Assembly (NCBI GenBank): GCA_016879935.1
Contig: JAACJQ010000180.1
Location: 1 to 34,297, forward strand
DNA length: 34,297 nucleotides
DNA from: Archangiaceae bacterium
GTDB lineage: Bacteria > Myxococcota > Myxococcia > Myxococcales > Myxococcaceae
Direction of reading: 5' to 3'
Part shown: positions 1-8,379 of the stretch, in pieces
Layout: every line of letters begins with the position of its first letter
Position numbering within the stretch: position 1 is the first letter of the stretch
Translations under genes and position numbers: made by a program
Notes under the pieces: model-generated
Seen by the model: only the letters and a program-made list of their open reading frames with translations
Databases searched by the model: none
What the model was told of the DNA's origin: nothing

Positions 1-5
1 CGAAC

Positions 6-1061
6 GTGGCTGACGCCAACCAGGACACCTCGAAGACGCAGGCCCCGCCGCTCCCGTGGATCGACAAGCCGGGCCCCGGCGCCAAACGCGTCGCCGCCCT
101 CATGCTGGCGCTCGGGCAGGAGATGGCCGTCGAGCTGTTCAAGAACCTGGGCGAGCTCGAGGTGCGGCAGGTGGCGCTCGGCGCGAAAGAGCTCAAGCGC
201 TCGGCGCCCACCGTCATCAACGATTCGCTGCAGCAGTTCGTCGACTCGATGCAGCAGGCCGGCGTCGACGCGCTGGCCGGCGACGACGTGCTCCGCAAGG
301 TGGCGCAGAGCGTGTTCGGCCCCGAGACGGTGAAGCGCACCTTCGACGCGCAGCCGCCCAGCCAGCTGCCCGAAGAGCTGCTCGGGTCGGTCGCCGATGC
401 CGACGCCGAGTCGCTCGCGATGGTGCTCGCCCGCGAGCAGCCTCAGACCATCGCGCTGGTGCTCAGCTCGTTGACGCCCGAGCGCGCCGCCCAGGTGATG
501 AATCGCCTGCCCATCACCATTCGGCCCCAGGTCGTTCGCCGCATGGCCGTGGTCGAAGCGGTCGCGCCCGAGGTGCTGCGTGAGGTTCGACTGGCGCTCA
601 CGAGCGAGCTGCAGTCGCTCGTCGCCGAAGGCATGCGTCGCGTCGACGGCCGCAGCGCCGCGCTCGAGATTCTGCGCCGCAGCCCCGCCGCTCAACAGAC
701 CGAGATTCTCGCGAACATCGAGAAGGACGATCCCCAGCTCTCTGGCGATCTGCGCTCGAAGCTCTTCACGTTCGAAGACCTCACGCGCCTCTCGGATCGC
801 GACCTGCAGACGCTCATGAAGGATCTCGACATGAAGCAGGTGACCGTCGCGCTCAAGGGCGGCAGCCCCGAGGTGAAGGACAAGTTCCTGCGCAACATGT
901 CGTCTCGCGCCGCCGAGCTCCTCGAGGACGATCTTTCCGCGATGGGTCCGGTCAAGCTCTCCGAGGTCGAGGCCGCGCAGAGCGAGATCGCCAAGGTGGC
1001 CATCGAGGCCGCCGAGAAGGGTCGCATCACCATCGTCCGCCCGACGGACAAGATGTTGTGA
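6..1061 (+). CDS. fliG: Flagellar motor switch protein FliG
   Basis: FliG forms the upper part of the cytoplasmic C-ring, binds the FliF MS-ring and receives torque from MotA. The 351-aa protein has the usual three parts: N domain (about residues 25-125), middle domain with an EQPQ motif (144-147, the family's EHPQ) that contacts FliM, and C domain starting at FTFEDL (254-259). The torque-helix charges line up with the enterobacterial set: Lys284, Arg301, Asp308 and Asp309 are kept, and Lys317 replaces an Arg. The length is normal for the family. The GTG start lies five bases from the window edge, so an upstream start cannot be excluded, but the N domain appears complete. It is the first visible gene of the flagellar operon; fliF is expected immediately upstream. 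Confidence 0.97.
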   Translation: MADANQDTSKTQAPPLPWIDKPGPGAKRVAALMLALGQEMAVELFKNLGELEVRQVALGAKELKRSAPTVINDSLQQFVDSMQQAGVDALAGDDVLRKVAQSVFGPETVKRTFDAQPPSQLPEELLGSVADADAESLAMVLAREQPQTIALVLSSLTPERAAQVMNRLPITIRPQVVRRMAVVEAVAPEVLREVRLALTSELQSLVAEGMRRVDGRSAALEILRRSPAAQQTEILANIEKDDPQLSGDLRSKLFTFEDLTRLSDRDLQTLMKDLDMKQVTVALKGGSPEVKDKFLRNMSSRAAELLEDDLSAMGPVKLSEVEAAQSEIAKVAIEAAEKGRITIVRPTDKML

Positions 1062-1068
1062 GGGTGTC

Positions 1069-1713
1069 GTGAGCGAACTGAGGAAGCCCGCGTTCATGCA
1101 GCACGCCACGCCTGCGCCGCGATCGACGGGAGGAAACCCGAAGCTCGCGTCGTGGACGGCGGCCTCACTCGACCCCGCGATCACGCCGGTGCCACCTGCG
1201 CCGATGGCACCACCTCCGCCGTCACCTCCGCCGCTCGGGCACGCCTTCGAGCCACTGCCAGCTGCACCCGCCCCGACGCCGCCCCCTCCGGTCGTCATCG
1301 ATCACACGCCGCGCCTCAAGTCGGCCATCGAAGCGCTTCGTCAGGAAGGCTGTCGGCTCGGAGAACAGGCCCGTAGCGACGCACTCGAGATCGGCGTGCT
1401 GATCGCCCGGCGCATTCTCGAGCGAGAGCTGACCACCAGCCTCGACCCGCTCTTCGGCCTCATTCGGAGCGCGATTCGCAAGGTCGGCGACGCGCGGCAG
1501 ATCGTCGTGAAGGTGAGCGTCGACGATCACCGCCGGCTGCAAGACGCTCCGGGCTCGGCGCTGTCGCTCGCGAACGTCACGGTGCAGCCCGACGAGTCGC
1601 TCGGGCCTGGCGACGTGGTGATCGAGTCGGAGCAGCACGGCGTCGACGCGCGCCTCGACACACGGCTCGACGAGCTTCGGCGCGAGCTGCGTGAAGCGAT
1701 GACCAGCGAGTGA
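1069..1713 (+). CDS. fliH: Flagellar export ATPase regulator FliH
   Basis: FliH is the peripheral stalk of the flagellar type III export ATPase. It binds FliI through its C-terminal domain and the C-ring through its N-terminus. The 214-aa protein starts with a Pro/Ala-rich, probably disordered stretch (about residues 15-80) in place of the long coiled coil of many FliH proteins. A helical segment follows (about 85-135), then the FliH/YscL C-terminal fold, recognisable from the VVKVSVDD strand and the LGPGDVVIES segment before a charged C-terminal helix. The GTG start is 7 bp after fliG, and fliI begins 7 bp after it. Identification rests on the C-terminal domain plus position before fliI; the N-terminal half is not alignable by eye. 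Confidence 0.9.
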   Translation: MSELRKPAFMQHATPAPRSTGGNPKLASWTAASLDPAITPVPPAPMAPPPPSPPPLGHAFEPLPAAPAPTPPPPVVIDHTPRLKSAIEALRQEGCRLGEQARSDALEIGVLIARRILERELTTSLDPLFGLIRSAIRKVGDARQIVVKVSVDDHRRLQDAPGSALSLANVTVQPDESLGPGDVVIESEQHGVDARLDTRLDELRRELREAMTSE

Positions 1714-1720
1714 GGCGAGC

Positions 1721-3082
1721 ATGAGCGGAGTCGATCTCGACCGTGTACGCCGGGTGCTCGATGGCAGCCGCGACGTCGTCGTGCAGGGGCGTATCGTGCG
1801 GGCGACGGGCCTGCTCCTCGAGGCGGCGATGCCTCAGGTCGCGCTCGGCACCAGCTGTGAGATTCGTGCCCAGCACGGCCGCACGGTTCACGCCGAGGTC
1901 GTCGGCTTCAACGGCCCGACCGCGCTGCTCGTTCCCTTCGGAGAGATGGAGGGCATCTGCGAGGGCTGCGCCGTCGTGCCGCGCTCGAACGCCGGCGAGG
2001 TTCCAGTCGGAGAGGCGCTGCTGGGCCGCGTCGTCGATGCGCGCATGCAACCGATCGATGGTGGGCCCGCGATGCTGCTCAAGGAGCGCATGCGCCTGGC
2101 CGCGAACCCGCCCAGCGCCATGTCACGCCGGCGCATCGCGCAGCCGATGCCCACGGGGGTTCGTTCGCTCGACGCCTGTCTCACGCTCGGAGAAGGCCAG
2201 CGGGTGGGCATCATGGCCGGCCCCGGTGTGGGCAAGTCGGTGCTGCTCGGCATGGTGGCGCGGCACTCGGTCGCCGACGTGATCGTCGTTGGGCTGATCG
2301 GTGAGCGTGGCCGCGAGGTGCGCGAGTTCGTCGAGCGCGATCTGGGGGTCGAGGGCCTCGCCCGCTCCGTCATCGTCGTGGCCACCGGAGACGAGCCGCC
2401 GCTCGTTCGAGTTCGCGCGGCCATGGCAGCGACGGCCGTGGCCGAGTGGTTTCGTGCGCGCGGGCTCAAGGTGATGCTGCTGATGGACTCGCTCTCGCGC
2501 GTGGCGATGGCGCAGCGTGAGATCGGTCTGGCGGCGGGCGAGCCTCCGACGTCGAAGGGCTACCCCCCGTCGGTCTTCGCCATGCTGCCGCGGCTCGTCG
2601 AGCGCGCAGGCAACGACGCCGGGAGCGGGAGCATCACCGCGCTCTACACGGTGCTCGCAGAGGGCGACGATCTCACCGATCCCGTCACCGACAGCGCGAA
2701 GGCGGCGCTCGATGGGCACGTGGTGCTCTCGAGAAAGCTCGCGAACGCCGGTCACTTTCCCGCCGTCGACATTCTGGCGTCGGTGAGTCGCTGCATGTCG
2801 GACGTCACGCAGGTGACGCATCGCGACTCGGCCATGCAGGTACGTGAGGTGCTGTCGGCGTACCGCGAGGCAGCGGATCTGATTGAGGTGGGTGCGTATC
2901 AGGCCGGCAGCAATCCCCGGGTGGATCGCGCCCTCGGGTGCATTGGCCAGATCAATGCATTCCTCCGTCAGGGCCCTGCCGAGCACTTCTCGCTCGACCA
3001 GACCCTGGCGCAGCTGAACGGCGCGCTGAAACCGAAAGAGGTCTCGGCACAAAAGCCGGCACCTCTGAAGAGCGGGAGATGA
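1721..3082 (+). CDS. fliI: Flagellum-specific ATPase FliI
   Basis: FliI is the hexameric ATPase of the flagellar export apparatus, related to the F1 ATP synthase beta subunit. It hydrolyses ATP to help feed substrates to the FlhA/FlhB gate. The 453-aa sequence has an N-terminal beta-barrel domain, Walker A AGPGVGKS (166-173), the GERGREV segment with the catalytic Glu (194-200), Walker B LLMDS (253-257), and the family stretch around PPSKGYPPSVFA-like residues just after it. The C-terminal helical domain has GAYQAGSNP. Length is typical (440-457). The ATG start follows a GAGGCGAG ribosome-binding stretch. The next gene starts 3 bp after the stop. Confidence 0.98.
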   Translation: MSGVDLDRVRRVLDGSRDVVVQGRIVRATGLLLEAAMPQVALGTSCEIRAQHGRTVHAEVVGFNGPTALLVPFGEMEGICEGCAVVPRSNAGEVPVGEALLGRVVDARMQPIDGGPAMLLKERMRLAANPPSAMSRRRIAQPMPTGVRSLDACLTLGEGQRVGIMAGPGVGKSVLLGMVARHSVADVIVVGLIGERGREVREFVERDLGVEGLARSVIVVATGDEPPLVRVRAAMAATAVAEWFRARGLKVMLLMDSLSRVAMAQREIGLAAGEPPTSKGYPPSVFAMLPRLVERAGNDAGSGSITALYTVLAEGDDLTDPVTDSAKAALDGHVVLSRKLANAGHFPAVDILASVSRCMSDVTQVTHRDSAMQVREVLSAYREAADLIEVGAYQAGSNPRVDRALGCIGQINAFLRQGPAEHFSLDQTLAQLNGALKPKEVSAQKPAPLKSGR

Positions 3083-3085
3083 GTC

Positions 3086-3790
3086 GTGCTGACCTGGATG
3101 CTCGCAACGGTGGTGGCCGCAGGGCCGGTCGAGCCGAAGAACCCGACTCCACCGGAAGCGGCGGCCCCCACGGCACCGGCTCCCAAGCCGCCGGTCGCTG
3201 ACGAGAAGGCAAAGGCCGAGGCGCTGCCGCCCCCGCCTCCACCTCCGGCCGTGAAGACCGAGCCCGCGCTGCCTGACGCTCCGACCCCTCCGGCGCTCAC
3301 CAAGAAGGCGCTGTGCAGCGAGCTGGTGAAGTCTGGCAAGGAGCTCGCGGCCGCCCGCAAGAAGATCGATGACGACAAGAAGCAGCTCGAGTCGGAGCGC
3401 GCGTCACTCGAGAAGCTCGCGAAGGAGATCGCCGATGCCCGGCTGCAGCTGCGCGCCGAGACGGAGCGGCTCGAAGGGCTGATCGCCAAGCGACCAGCAC
3501 CGAACGCGGAGCCCGCAGCGAACACGAACCAACCGCCTCCGAACACGCAGCCGGCGCCAAAGCCTGCCGAGCTCGATGCACTGGCGAAGACGATGAAGTC
3601 GATGAAGCCCGAGGCGGCGGCGCTGCTGCTCCAGAAGTCGGACACGAAGCTCGCCGCTGCGCTCCTCAAACGCATGAAGCCGGCTGAAGCGGGCGCCGTG
3701 ATGGATCGCCTCAAGCCAGACCTCGCAGCCGAGCTCGTCGCGACGATGGCGACGATGCCCTCGGCGCCGCCCAAAGGAGGCCTCAAGTGA
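3086..3790 (+). CDS. YlxF/MotE-like protein with MgtE-N-type domain, in the fliJ slot
   Basis: This 234-aa protein has a short hydrophobic N-terminus (residues 1-13) resembling a signal or anchor. A Pro/Ala-rich region (15-75) follows, then a strongly charged heptad coiled coil (about 76-135), another Pro/Asn-rich linker, and a compact helical domain (163-222) containing MKSMKPEAAALLL and MKPAEAGAVMDRL. That last pattern is the MgtE-N/FliG-M-like fold of YlxF in Bacillus and of MotE, a periplasmic stator chaperone in rhizobia. The position between fliI and fliK matches ylxF in the Bacillus fla/che operon. FliJ, which normally sits here, is absent, although the coiled coil could in principle supply part of its role. 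GTG start with GGGAG at 3074-3078. The family call is good; the function is inferred. Confidence 0.8.
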   Translation: MLTWMLATVVAAGPVEPKNPTPPEAAAPTAPAPKPPVADEKAKAEALPPPPPPPAVKTEPALPDAPTPPALTKKALCSELVKSGKELAAARKKIDDDKKQLESERASLEKLAKEIADARLQLRAETERLEGLIAKRPAPNAEPAANTNQPPPNTQPAPKPAELDALAKTMKSMKPEAAALLLQKSDTKLAAALLKRMKPAEAGAVMDRLKPDLAAELVATMATMPSAPPKGGLK

Positions 3791-6219
3791 AGCTGCGAAT
3801 CGGCAAGCCGGCCCTCGCACCGCAGGCCGACGAGCCGATCGCTCCGCTGCAGAAGTCGATCGGCCCCAGCCCCTTCTCGAAGCTGCTCCGCGCGGCCAAC
3901 GACGAGCCGCGCGTGACGGCGGCGAAACCCCAGGCCAGCACTGGCCTGCCGGCGAACGACCCCGCGAGAGAGGTGCCTCTGCTGACGGTGGCGCACGGGC
4001 CGCTCCAGCCGCCGCCCAACCCGGGCCGGCGAGCGACCGATCTCGTGAAGGCCCCTTCGGCGGAGCGCGGTCTCGTCGAGCGCCTTCGGGTCGTCTCGGA
4101 ACCGAAGGCCGAGCCGCTCGCGGTCATGCGATCTGAGTCGCGCCCACAGCCGACCGGCCGTCGCGCGAATGACCAGAAGCCGCCTGCCGCCGAGGCCGGT
4201 CAGGCGACGAAGCGCGTGGAGGCGCTCGAGGCAACCGGGGTGGCGTCTCAGATCCTCCCCCTGGAGGATCGCTCCCTTCCGGTCTCCTCCGCGAGCATGG
4301 AAAGCCACTTGCCTTCGCGACCAGCGCCCGCCGCAACAGGCGAGGTGATCGCAGCGGGGAACCTGCTGACCACAGCGACTGCCACGCTGCAGCCAGAGAC
4401 GAATGCGAGCTCGCTTCCCGCTTCGCGTTCGAAGACGCGGCCAACGCTGAGTGCTGTGACCGCCAGCCCCCCCGCACACGACGCCCCGCCGCCGAAGATC
4501 GAGCGCGTCGCCCCCGCCATGAGTCACGCGGTGCCGACGAAACAGTCGCCGACCATCGCCACAGGCCCGATCGCGGGGGAACTGGAGCACCGAGCGCACC
4601 CAGACCCCACGCACTCCGCGCCCCCGCAGTCGACGAGTCACTTGCCGGCGCACGCGAACCACGTCGACTCCCGCGCCCAGCCACCTCAAGCCATCGCAGC
4701 TCGACCCCACACTGTGAGCCCGACGGTGGCCCTGGTGCCCGCCGAGCAGAACCCGGCACCGGCGACGCGGCCGTCCAGCGCGCCCGCAAAGCCCGAGGTC
4801 GCAGTCGCCACGCCGCACGAGCAAACCAAACCAGGGCCCACGGTCACGAGCCGAGCGCAGGCAGGTCGAGCAGCGCTGCCGAACGCTCCGCTCACCACGC
4901 GAGACGAGAAGTTCCAGCCGAGCGCAGCACCGCTGAACACGCCGATCAGAACACAGGAGCAGCCCAGCCGCGCCGCGCCTCGGCAGCAGCTCGCGAAGGC
5001 GCCCGAAGCCCGCACGTCAACCACGCTCACGCCGAACGCATCGAACGCCGAGCCTGGTCGACCGGCTGCGACGCTCGCGCCCACGTTTCACGAATTCGAA
5101 GCCCCGCGGCCCGAGCCGAAGCCCGCCACGAGCACGCTGCACCGTCGCCGAGTCGTCGACTCGAACGTGCAGGAGAAACCACCCACGGAGAAGAGCGCGC
5201 CTGCTCAGTCACCCACTGCTCCACTGGTGACGACGAGCAACACCTCGTTCGTCGCTGCTCCTGATCGGCGTTCCGTCGCGCGCGCCTCCCCAGACACGCT
5301 CGTCGCTCCGCTCTCTCAGGACTTCGCGCACCGGCCCACATCCATCGTTCGCGACGAGGCAACCCCAACGCCCACGCACGCCCCTGCTCTTCGCGAACCG
5401 CCCGCCATCGCCGCCACGCTCTTCTCCGTGTCCCCCACCGTCACTGCGACTGCTGTCGACACGAAGCACTTCGGCACGGCCCCGCAGGCCCTGAAGCCCC
5501 AGCACGCCACCACCGCTCCCATGGGGCGCCATGCGGTCGAGCCGGGCCCCGCCGCTCCTGCACACGCGCCGCACCGCCAGGTCGCGCAGGTGCTCGAGCT
5601 GGCAGCGCACCGCACGACGAAGCCTGCCGAACCCAACGCCACCGTCGGTGCTCCCGAGCAGCCGTCGTCGCGAAAGCTCGAGCGCGTCGAGCCGAAGAAG
5701 GCCGCCGAGCCGGAACGCGACGACAAGACCGTCGGCCCGCTGCCCACGCAGCCCACGCCCCTTCAGCAGACCGAGCTTCCGCCGCCACCGCGAGCAGTCG
5801 AACCGAGCACGGTGCAGCCGCCGAACCCGCTGCCGAACGTGGCGCCTGCGTATCTCGACGACCCAACGTTGCGCGTCGTGGTGTTGCCCAACATCGCGCG
5901 ACTGAACGTCGAGACGCAGGACTCGGGAACGCTCTCGTTGCAGGTCAAGGTGCACGACGGCGTCACCGACATTCGCGCGGCAGGCCCGGCGGCCAGCCTC
6001 GTCGAAGCGCGACAGGGAGAGCTCCGGCTCGCGCTCGCGCACGAAGGCCTCGCACTCGGCCACTTCGATCTCACCCAGTCCGATCATCAGGGCGCGCCGC
6101 AGCATCGCTTCGAGCCCCACGACGAACGTGAACCGCTGCCCCGCCGCACGCACGTTCGCGCCGAGACCTCCAGCAGCTCCACCACCCGCGCCGAAGGGCG
6201 CCTCTCCGTGAAGGCGTGA
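3787..6219 (+). CDS. fliK: Flagellar hook-length control protein FliK
   Basis: FliK is secreted during hook assembly, measures hook length and switches FlhB from hook to filament substrates. The 810-aa protein is about twice the length of Salmonella FliK (405 aa). Residues 1 to about 690 are a low-complexity Pro/Ala/Thr-rich chain with no recognisable fold. The conserved hook-domain (Flg_hook) begins near residue 693 with LRVVVLPNIARLNVE and runs to about 765, where a GLALGHFDL segment matches the family's terminal strand. The GTG start shares a 4-bp GTGA overlap with the preceding stop codon. flgD follows 4 bp later. The compositional bias produces long spurious antisense frames here. Confident on the C-terminal domain plus location between fliI and flgD. 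Confidence 0.92.
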   Translation: MKLRIGKPALAPQADEPIAPLQKSIGPSPFSKLLRAANDEPRVTAAKPQASTGLPANDPAREVPLLTVAHGPLQPPPNPGRRATDLVKAPSAERGLVERLRVVSEPKAEPLAVMRSESRPQPTGRRANDQKPPAAEAGQATKRVEALEATGVASQILPLEDRSLPVSSASMESHLPSRPAPAATGEVIAAGNLLTTATATLQPETNASSLPASRSKTRPTLSAVTASPPAHDAPPPKIERVAPAMSHAVPTKQSPTIATGPIAGELEHRAHPDPTHSAPPQSTSHLPAHANHVDSRAQPPQAIAARPHTVSPTVALVPAEQNPAPATRPSSAPAKPEVAVATPHEQTKPGPTVTSRAQAGRAALPNAPLTTRDEKFQPSAAPLNTPIRTQEQPSRAAPRQQLAKAPEARTSTTLTPNASNAEPGRPAATLAPTFHEFEAPRPEPKPATSTLHRRRVVDSNVQEKPPTEKSAPAQSPTAPLVTTSNTSFVAAPDRRSVARASPDTLVAPLSQDFAHRPTSIVRDEATPTPTHAPALREPPAIAATLFSVSPTVTATAVDTKHFGTAPQALKPQHATTAPMGRHAVEPGPAAPAHAPHRQVAQVLELAAHRTTKPAEPNATVGAPEQPSSRKLERVEPKKAAEPERDDKTVGPLPTQPTPLQQTELPPPPRAVEPSTVQPPNPLPNVAPAYLDDPTLRVVVLPNIARLNVETQDSGTLSLQVKVHDGVTDIRAAGPAASLVEARQGELRLALAHEGLALGHFDLTQSDHQGAPQHRFEPHDEREPLPRRTHVRAETSSSSTTRAEGRLSVKA

Positions 6220-6223
6220 CGTC

Positions 6224-6919
6224 ATGGCCAACCAAGTCAGCCCGCTCTCGTTGCCCGGTGCCGCCCCCGACTCGCTGAAGCCGCAGGGCTCGAGCAAGCT
6301 CGGCAAAGAAGAGTTCCTCAAGCTGCTCACCACGCAGCTGGCGAACCAGAACCCGCTCGAGCCCGTCGACAACCAGGCCTTCATCGCGCAGCTCGCGCAG
6401 TTCGCGACCGTCGAGCAGCAGTCGCAGATGAACAGCACGCTCGAGTCGTTGCTGATGGCGCAGGCGTCGAGCAATCAGACCGGCGTCGCGAACCTCGTCG
6501 GCAAGGACGTCACGTTTGCGTCGGACAAGATCACCCGCGGGGCGGCCGACACCCAGATCACCATCAACGGAAACCTCGTCGACAAGGCGACGAAGGTGAA
6601 CGTGATCATCAGCGACGCGTCTGGAAAGACCGTGCGCACCATCTCGCTCACGGCCGAAACCGCCGCGGGGCCCGTGAGCATCGACTGGGACGGTCGCGAT
6701 TCGACGGGGAAGCTGGCGCCTGCTGGGCAGTACACGGTGAAGTTCACGGCAGAGAACGCCGAGAAGAAGCCCGTCGCCGTCGCGCCGCAGGGAAAAGGCC
6801 GTGCGAGCGGCGTCTCGTTTGCAGACGGAGTTCCTCAGCTGATCGTCAATGGCGTCCGGGTTCGGCTCTCGGACGTACTCGAAGTCAACGAGCCGCGCTC
6901 AACCACCACCGCACCCTGA
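6224..6919 (+). CDS. flgD: Flagellar hook capping protein FlgD
   Basis: FlgD caps the growing hook and guides FlgE polymerisation; it is left behind when the hook is finished. The 231-aa sequence has the N-terminal FlgD signature, LGKEEFLKLLTTQLANQNPL followed by an EPVDN and an AQFATVEQ motif (about residues 26-70). An FLN/Fn3-like domain follows (about 105-185, with the IDWDGRDSTGKLAPAG turn typical of FlgD). The C-terminal strand region ends in VNGVRVRLSDVLEV. Length is normal. It lies between fliK and flgE, the usual hook-gene arrangement. Confidence 0.97.
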   Translation: MANQVSPLSLPGAAPDSLKPQGSSKLGKEEFLKLLTTQLANQNPLEPVDNQAFIAQLAQFATVEQQSQMNSTLESLLMAQASSNQTGVANLVGKDVTFASDKITRGAADTQITINGNLVDKATKVNVIISDASGKTVRTISLTAETAAGPVSIDWDGRDSTGKLAPAGQYTVKFTAENAEKKPVAVAPQGKGRASGVSFADGVPQLIVNGVRVRLSDVLEVNEPRSTTTAP

Positions 6920-6934
6920 GGGAGGGGATTCACC

Positions 6935-8230
6935 ATGTCGCTGCTCACGTCACTCACCACCGGAACCGCAGGCCTTCAGGCCAACAGCCAGGATCTCAAC
7001 GTCATCGGCGACAACATCGCCAACGCCAACACCGTCGGCTTCAAGGCCTCGCGCGCGATGTTTCAAGATGCCCTCCTACAGCAAGTCATCGGAGCTCCGG
7101 GTGGTGGCCAGATTGGTCTCGGCACGAATCTGCAGGCCATTCAGCGAATCATCACGCAGGGCGCGCTGACGAACACGGGCATCGCCACCGACCTCGCGCT
7201 GCAGGGCAACGGCTTCTTCGTGCTGCGCGGCAACTACAACGGCACCGGCGGCCAGTACTACTCGCGCGCTGGCTCCTTCTCGATGGACAAGGACGGCTAC
7301 CTCGTCAACATCGACCAGCTGCGCCTGCAGGGCTACGGCGCCGATCAGACCGGCAAGATCCAGGGCGCGCTCGGCGACATGCAGGTCGGCACCGCCACCT
7401 CGCTCGCGACCGCGACGAACGACATCACCATGAAGGCGAAGCTCGACCCCAACGCCGCCATTCAGACCTTCGACCCGCTCAACCCGGCGAACACGTCGAA
7501 CTTCAACGCGTCGGTGACGATCTTCGACTCCCTCGGGCAGTCACACGACGTCACGGTGTACTTCAACCGCACCGCGACGGGCGCGTGGGACTGGCGAGCG
7601 CTGGTGAAAGACGGCGCGGCGCTCACGGGCGGTACTGCGGGCGTTCCGACCGAGATCGCCAGCGGCACGATGACCTTCGACACGCAGGGCCGGCTCGACA
7701 CCGTCACCCAGACGGCCACCTTCAACCCGATCAACGCGGTCAACCCGCAGCCGCTGAACTTCAACTTCGGCGACGATCTCGCCACGGGCGGCACCGGCCT
7801 CGACGGCGTCGTCCAGAACATCGGTGGCAACCGCAACGAGCTCACCTTCACCAGCCAGGACGGCAACGCGGCCGGCACGCTCTCGTCGATTCAGGTCAAC
7901 AACAAGGGCGAGGTCGTCGGCGCCTTCACCAACGGCAGCACCCGCGTGCTGGGCCAGGTGGCCGTCGCCGACTTCGACGCGGCCGACAAGCTGACCCGCA
8001 TCGGTGGCAACCTGCTCTTCGAGTCGATCGAATCGGGGCAGCCGACGGTGGGCGCTCCGGCGTCGGGTGGTCGTGCCAGCATCTCGGCCGGCTCGCTCGA
8101 GCAGTCGAACGTCGACCTCGCCAACGAGTTCGTGAAGATGATCGCCGCGCAGCGTGGCTTCCAGGCGAACTCGAAGACCATCACCACGGCAGACTCGCTG
8201 CTCGGCGAGCTCATGCAGCTCAAGCGGTAA
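6935..8230 (+). CDS. flgE: Flagellar hook protein FlgE
   Basis: FlgE is the subunit of the flagellar hook, the universal joint between rod and filament. The 431-aa protein has the axial-protein N-terminal motif (GLQANSQDLNVIGDNIANAN, then TVGFKASR). A QGNGFFVL segment comes near residue 90. The middle is variable, and the C-terminus carries the conserved axial helix (SNVDLANEFVKMIAAQRGFQ, then ANSKTI). Both terminal helices form the D0 core. An excellent ribosome-binding site, GGAGGGG at 6921-6927, precedes the ATG by 7 bp, consistent with the high amounts of hook protein needed. A hairpin follows 26 bp after the stop codon, so flgE probably ends the first transcription unit. Confidence 0.97.
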   Translation: MSLLTSLTTGTAGLQANSQDLNVIGDNIANANTVGFKASRAMFQDALLQQVIGAPGGGQIGLGTNLQAIQRIITQGALTNTGIATDLALQGNGFFVLRGNYNGTGGQYYSRAGSFSMDKDGYLVNIDQLRLQGYGADQTGKIQGALGDMQVGTATSLATATNDITMKAKLDPNAAIQTFDPLNPANTSNFNASVTIFDSLGQSHDVTVYFNRTATGAWDWRALVKDGAALTGGTAGVPTEIASGTMTFDTQGRLDTVTQTATFNPINAVNPQPLNFNFGDDLATGGTGLDGVVQNIGGNRNELTFTSQDGNAAGTLSSIQVNNKGEVVGAFTNGSTRVLGQVAVADFDAADKLTRIGGNLLFESIESGQPTVGAPASGGRASISAGSLEQSNVDLANEFVKMIAAQRGFQANSKTITTADSLLGELMQLKR

Positions 8231-8256
8231 TCCATCGCTCCGCTGATCGGTGACCA

Positions 8257-8287
8257 GAGGCCCGCGCTCGAAGGAGCGCCGGGCCTC
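8257..8287 (+). terminator. Hairpin terminator candidate after flgE
   Basis: An outer 8-bp stem (GAGGCCCG pairing with CGGGCCTC) is stacked on an inner 5-bp stem (CGCTC with GAGCG) closed by a GAAG loop, with one bulged C. It is followed by TTCACTTTCAC, a T-rich but interrupted tract. It lies in the longest intergenic gap of the flagellar cluster and probably separates fliG-flgE from flbD onward. It could instead be a partial terminator or mRNA-stabilising hairpin because the T tract is imperfect. Confidence 0.55.
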
Positions 8288-8379
8288 TTCACTTTCACGA
8301 GCCGCCGCACGCGTCACGGGTCTGACGCGACTCAAGTTCGCCGCACCCCGTGTCGAACCAGAAAGAGAAGAGGTGTGCG

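Noticed and set aside
3086-3790. Calling this gene fliJ because of its position
   Set aside because: FliJ is a roughly 150-aa cytosolic coiled-coil protein without a hydrophobic N-terminus or MgtE-N-like domain; the features fit YlxF/MotE better.
2968-4824. 618-codon open frame on the - strand
   Set aside because: It lies antisense to the ylxF-like gene and fliK, is composed of Arg/Gly/Ser-rich low-complexity sequence, and has no domain or ribosome-binding site. It follows from the GC bias.
5209-6474. 421-codon open frame on the - strand
   Set aside because: Antisense to the fliK C-terminal domain and the start of flgD, both clearly real.
8332-8359. Sigma-28-like promoter (TCAA-N16-GTCGAACC) before flbD
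   Set aside because: Only about half of the -10 consensus matches and spacing is at the limit; too weak to list as a feature.
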